Under the pieces are notes generated by a model, which was given only the letters and a program-made list of their open reading frames with translations, did no database searches and was not told the DNA's origin. This document shows positions 3,412 to 5,743 of a DNA stretch of 5,743 nt, in pieces (within the stretch, counting starts at the first letter, position 1; the number at the start of each line of letters is the position of its first letter). Position numbers and translations under genes: made by a program. Source of the DNA: Bacillota bacterium (GTDB lineage: Bacteria > Bacillota_B > Desulfitobacteriia > Desulfitobacteriales > Desulfitobacteriaceae); the NCBI GenBank assembly GCA_021779415.1, contig JAJYAS010000261.1, positions 1-5,743 of the forward strand. Reading direction: 5' to 3'.

Positions 3412-5743
3412 ATGTCAGTCGTAAATGAAAAAGTTGCTTCTCGGCTACAACAGATTTTTGGCGACAGAATGAAGGTAGATCGAATTGAACGGAAACTATA
3501 TTCATATGACGTCGGAGCCCTCCCTCCCCTAATTAAGCCCTTTGTACCGGTTGGGATTGCAGGTGCGGTAGTCAGACCCATGACAGAAACAGAAATAGTT
3601 CAATTGGTCAAGCTTGCTGTGCAGGAAAAACTTCAACTTGTACCAAGAGGTTCTGCCACATCGGGTTACGGTGGTGTTTTACCAGCCAAGGGGGCTGTTG
3701 TGGTTGATTTGAGCGGTATGAACAAGGTTATCGCTGTGGATTCCGAACAAAAACTAGTCCGCGTTCAGCCGGGTATTATTTGGGAACAACTGCAAAAACA
3801 AATCAACAAAAATAAATTGGATTTGCGTCTTTATCCAACCTCCCTGCCTGCCTCAACCGTTGGAGGTTGGTTAGCTCAAGGTGGATCTGGATTTGGGTCT
3901 TATGAGTACGGCCAGTTTAAGGAAAATGTTTTGGCGGCCAGAGTGGTTATGCCCTCGGGAGAATTACAGAATTTTAGCGGTCAGGAATTGGCCAATTATA
4001 TTGCGGATGCCGAGGGTATCACCGGAATCATTACCGAAGTGACTCTCAGAGTTCGTGATTTGACGTCAGAGGTGCACAGGGCCTTTGCGTTCAAAGACTC
4101 CAAGACATTAGGGGATGCACTAAAGGCTATATCACAAAAAAAATTGCTCATATGGTCCATCACTTTTCTCAATCCGGAATCTCTGCGGTTGAAGAAAAAA
4201 CTACCCCACAAACACGGCCATCCCTACGAGGAAGCTAATCCGCATGCAACTCCTCGGCTACCGGAAGCTTATGTGATGATCATAGCTTATCCCGAAAATC
4301 GCCGCTTAGCCATCGATACTACTTTGGTAGGAATCGTCAAGGCCAATAGGGGTGAAGAATTATCTTCTGAAGCAGCTGAGCACGAATGGGACCTGCGTTT
4401 TGCCCCGATGCGCTTAAAACGGCTTGGGCCTTCCATTATTACCACGGAAGTTATTGTGCCTACGGAAAACCTGACGGATGTTTTAAACGATATTGCCAAG
4501 AAAATCAAACAGCCCTTTATTGCGGAAGGTATGGTGGGTAAAGGTGATAAAGTAACGATCCTAGGTTTTATTCCACATGATGAACGTTCATTGGCCTTCA
4601 ACCCAGCCTATGCCTTGGCCCTGTCTGTAATTAACATTGCCAAGAAATACGATGGTACTGCCTACTCCACAGGCCTGTATTTCAAAGGTGAAGCCAAGAA
4701 CGTTTTTGGTGTAGATCGCTACCAAAAACTAACCAGTTATAAAGCCAAGGTGGATCCTGAGAACTTATTTAATCCAAACAAGGTCATTGGTTCCGGTTTT
4801 ATCAATCTAATTATGGGCTTGGCTTCTGCTTTTGAACCGATAATTCGCCCCATTGCCAATGCCGCTACCGCTCCCACAGGTGACCTCTCGGAAAGAACCA
4901 AAGAGAAAAACGGCATTCCGGGGAGTGTAGCCTTCTTTGCCACAGCCTGTGCCCGTTGCGGTTATTGTGTCTCTACCTGTGAACAGTTCTCGGGCCGTGG
5001 TTGGGAGTCTCATTCTCCCCGCGGTAAATACGCCTACCTGAGAGAGGTGCTGGCGGGACGGGAAAAATTTGATCAGGAAATGGTTAATAAGTTTCTATTG
5101 TGCACCACTTGTGAGGTATGCAATACCCGTTGCCAGCTAAACATTCCTGTCGAGCATAACTGGATGGCTATGCGCGGTAAGTTAATTACGGAAGAAAAAC
5201 GTATGACCTTCCCGCCTTTTGAAATGATGGCTGCATCCCTACGAGGAGAAAAGAATATCTGGGCCGGTAAACGGGAAAAAAGAGCGGACTGGATTCCAGA
5301 AGAGATTAAGCCTAAGATAAAAGAAAAAGCAGATGTACTCTACTTTGCCGGGTGCACAGCATCTATGGTGAATAGTGATGTGGCTATATCAACCGCGCGC
5401 ATTCTAGATAAAGCGGGAATTGATTTCACTTATATGGGCACTGATGAAGCCTGCTGCGGTATTCCAATGAAGATAGCAGGTAAGTGGGATCTCTTTGAAG
5501 AAATTTTCGAGCATAATGTAGCCGAAGCGAAAAAGCGCGGTGCGAAAACTATCGTTACTTCCTGTCCAGCCTGTGGGCTCGCCTGGAAAGAGCTTTATGC
5601 TGGATTGGCGCGTAAGAAAGGGATTGACTATCCTTTTGAAATCAAGCATTATTCTGAGGTGGCCGCTGAAGCTTTAGCCAAAGGCGATCTGAAATTTGAT
5701 CACGAGATAAAGGCCAAAATTGCTTTCCATGACTCCTGTCATG
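3412..5743 (+). CDS. FAD-linked 2-hydroxyacid dehydrogenase fused to Hdr/GlcF-type iron-sulfur domains (3' end missing)
   Basis: The first 777 residues of a large oxidoreductase; the frame is open at the window edge. Residues 40-215 form an FAD_binding_4 (PCMH-type) domain, with VPRGSATSGYGG at 78-89 and a Gly-rich segment STVGGWLAQGGSGFGS at 148-163. Residues about 220-460 form the FAD-oxidase C-terminal domain, ending in VDPENLFNPNKVIG. After a linker come two 4Fe-4S motifs, CX2CX2CX3C at Cys513/516/519/523 and Cys564/567/570/574. A CCG domain then has Cys648, Cys681-682, Cys718 and Cys721, which fits CX31-39CCX35-36CXXC, and DSCH at 774-777 opens a second CCG domain. The layout equals GlcD joined to GlcF/HdrD, like the single-chain D-lactate dehydrogenases of sulfate reducers. 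It likely oxidises D-lactate, glycolate or a similar acid and passes electrons on; substrate and acceptor are not readable. No membrane segment is clear. ATG 3412 follows AGGAG by 8 nt. The operator upstream suggests thiol-repressor control. Confidence 0.9.
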   Translation, partial: MSVVNEKVASRLQQIFGDRMKVDRIERKLYSYDVGALPPLIKPFVPVGIAGAVVRPMTETEIVQLVKLAVQEKLQLVPRGSATSGYGGVLPAKGAVVVDLSGMNKVIAVDSEQKLVRVQPGIIWEQLQKQINKNKLDLRLYPTSLPASTVGGWLAQGGSGFGSYEYGQFKENVLAARVVMPSGELQNFSGQELANYIADAEGITGIITEVTLRVRDLTSEVHRAFAFKDSKTLGDALKAISQKKLLIWSITFLNPESLRLKKKLPHKHGHPYEEANPHATPRLPEAYVMIIAYPENRRLAIDTTLVGIVKANRGEELSSEAAEHEWDLRFAPMRLKRLGPSIITTEVIVPTENLTDVLNDIAKKIKQPFIAEGMVGKGDKVTILGFIPHDERSLAFNPAYALALSVINIAKKYDGTAYSTGLYFKGEAKNVFGVDRYQKLTSYKAKVDPENLFNPNKVIGSGFINLIMGLASAFEPIIRPIANAATAPTGDLSERTKEKNGIPGSVAFFATACARCGYCVSTCEQFSGRGWESHSPRGKYAYLREVLAGREKFDQEMVNKFLLCTTCEVCNTRCQLNIPVEHNWMAMRGKLITEEKRMTFPPFEMMAASLRGEKNIWAGKREKRADWIPEEIKPKIKEKADVLYFAGCTASMVNSDVAISTARILDKAGIDFTYMGTDEACCGIPMKIAGKWDLFEEIFEHNVAEAKKRGAKTIVTSCPACGLAWKELYAGLARKKGIDYPFEIKHYSEVAAEALAKGDLKFDHEIKAKIAFHDSCH

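Noticed and set aside
3302..5649. Several minus-strand open frames opposite the oxidoreductase.
   Set aside because: All lie antisense to one continuous frame with ordered flavin and iron-sulfur motifs.
1..5743. CRISPR array, tRNA/rRNA gene, insertion sequence or phage element.
   Set aside because: No regularly spaced repeats, cloverleaf, transposase or terminal repeats were seen on either strand.

Overview
The window looks like chromosome of a low-to-mid GC, anaerobic, spore-former-type Firmicute. The gene content and style (Mrp plus NifX-like protein, Cys-rich MerR regulator, 2-hydroxyacid dehydrogenase fused to Hdr-type iron-sulfur domains, frequent TTG/GTG starts behind strong AGGAGG-like sites) fit the Desulfosporosinus/Desulfitobacterium/Desulfotomaculum group. 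That assignment is inference from gene content, not a database match.

Left part (1-1177): the C-terminal end of a NifX/NifB-type cofactor-binding protein with a His-rich tail, then a complete Mrp/NBP35 P-loop ATPase (GTG start at 232), closed by a hairpin terminator. This is an iron-sulfur/metal cofactor trafficking pair.

Middle (1209-2251): a small operon under one sigma-A-like promoter that carries two adjacent perfect palindromes. It encodes a NifU/IscU-like protein that has lost two of its three cluster-ligand cysteines, then a MerR-family regulator with a nine-cysteine C-terminal half, and ends in a perfect 18-bp hairpin. A plausible reading is a regulator/sensor module derived from a scaffold protein.

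Next (2299-2592, minus strand): a 71-residue charged coiled-coil protein of unknown function, with a structured spacer behind it.

Right part (2650-5743): a 93-residue CsoR-family repressor with Cys-Tyr-Cys in place of the copper-binding Cys-His-Cys triad (CstR-like spacing), its own terminator, then the first 777 residues of a large flavo-iron-sulfur oxidoreductase (FAD_binding_4 / FAD-oxidase C domain, two 4Fe-4S motifs, CCG domains) that runs off the right edge. The promoters of these two genes are near copies: TTGACC, 17 nt, TAT(T/C)CTAAA, then exactly 22 nt to a C-tract/G-tract operator. This argues that the repressor controls itself and the oxidoreductase. This two-gene thiol-switch regulon, and the ligand-less NifU-like protein beside a Cys-rich MerR, are the most interesting parts of the window.
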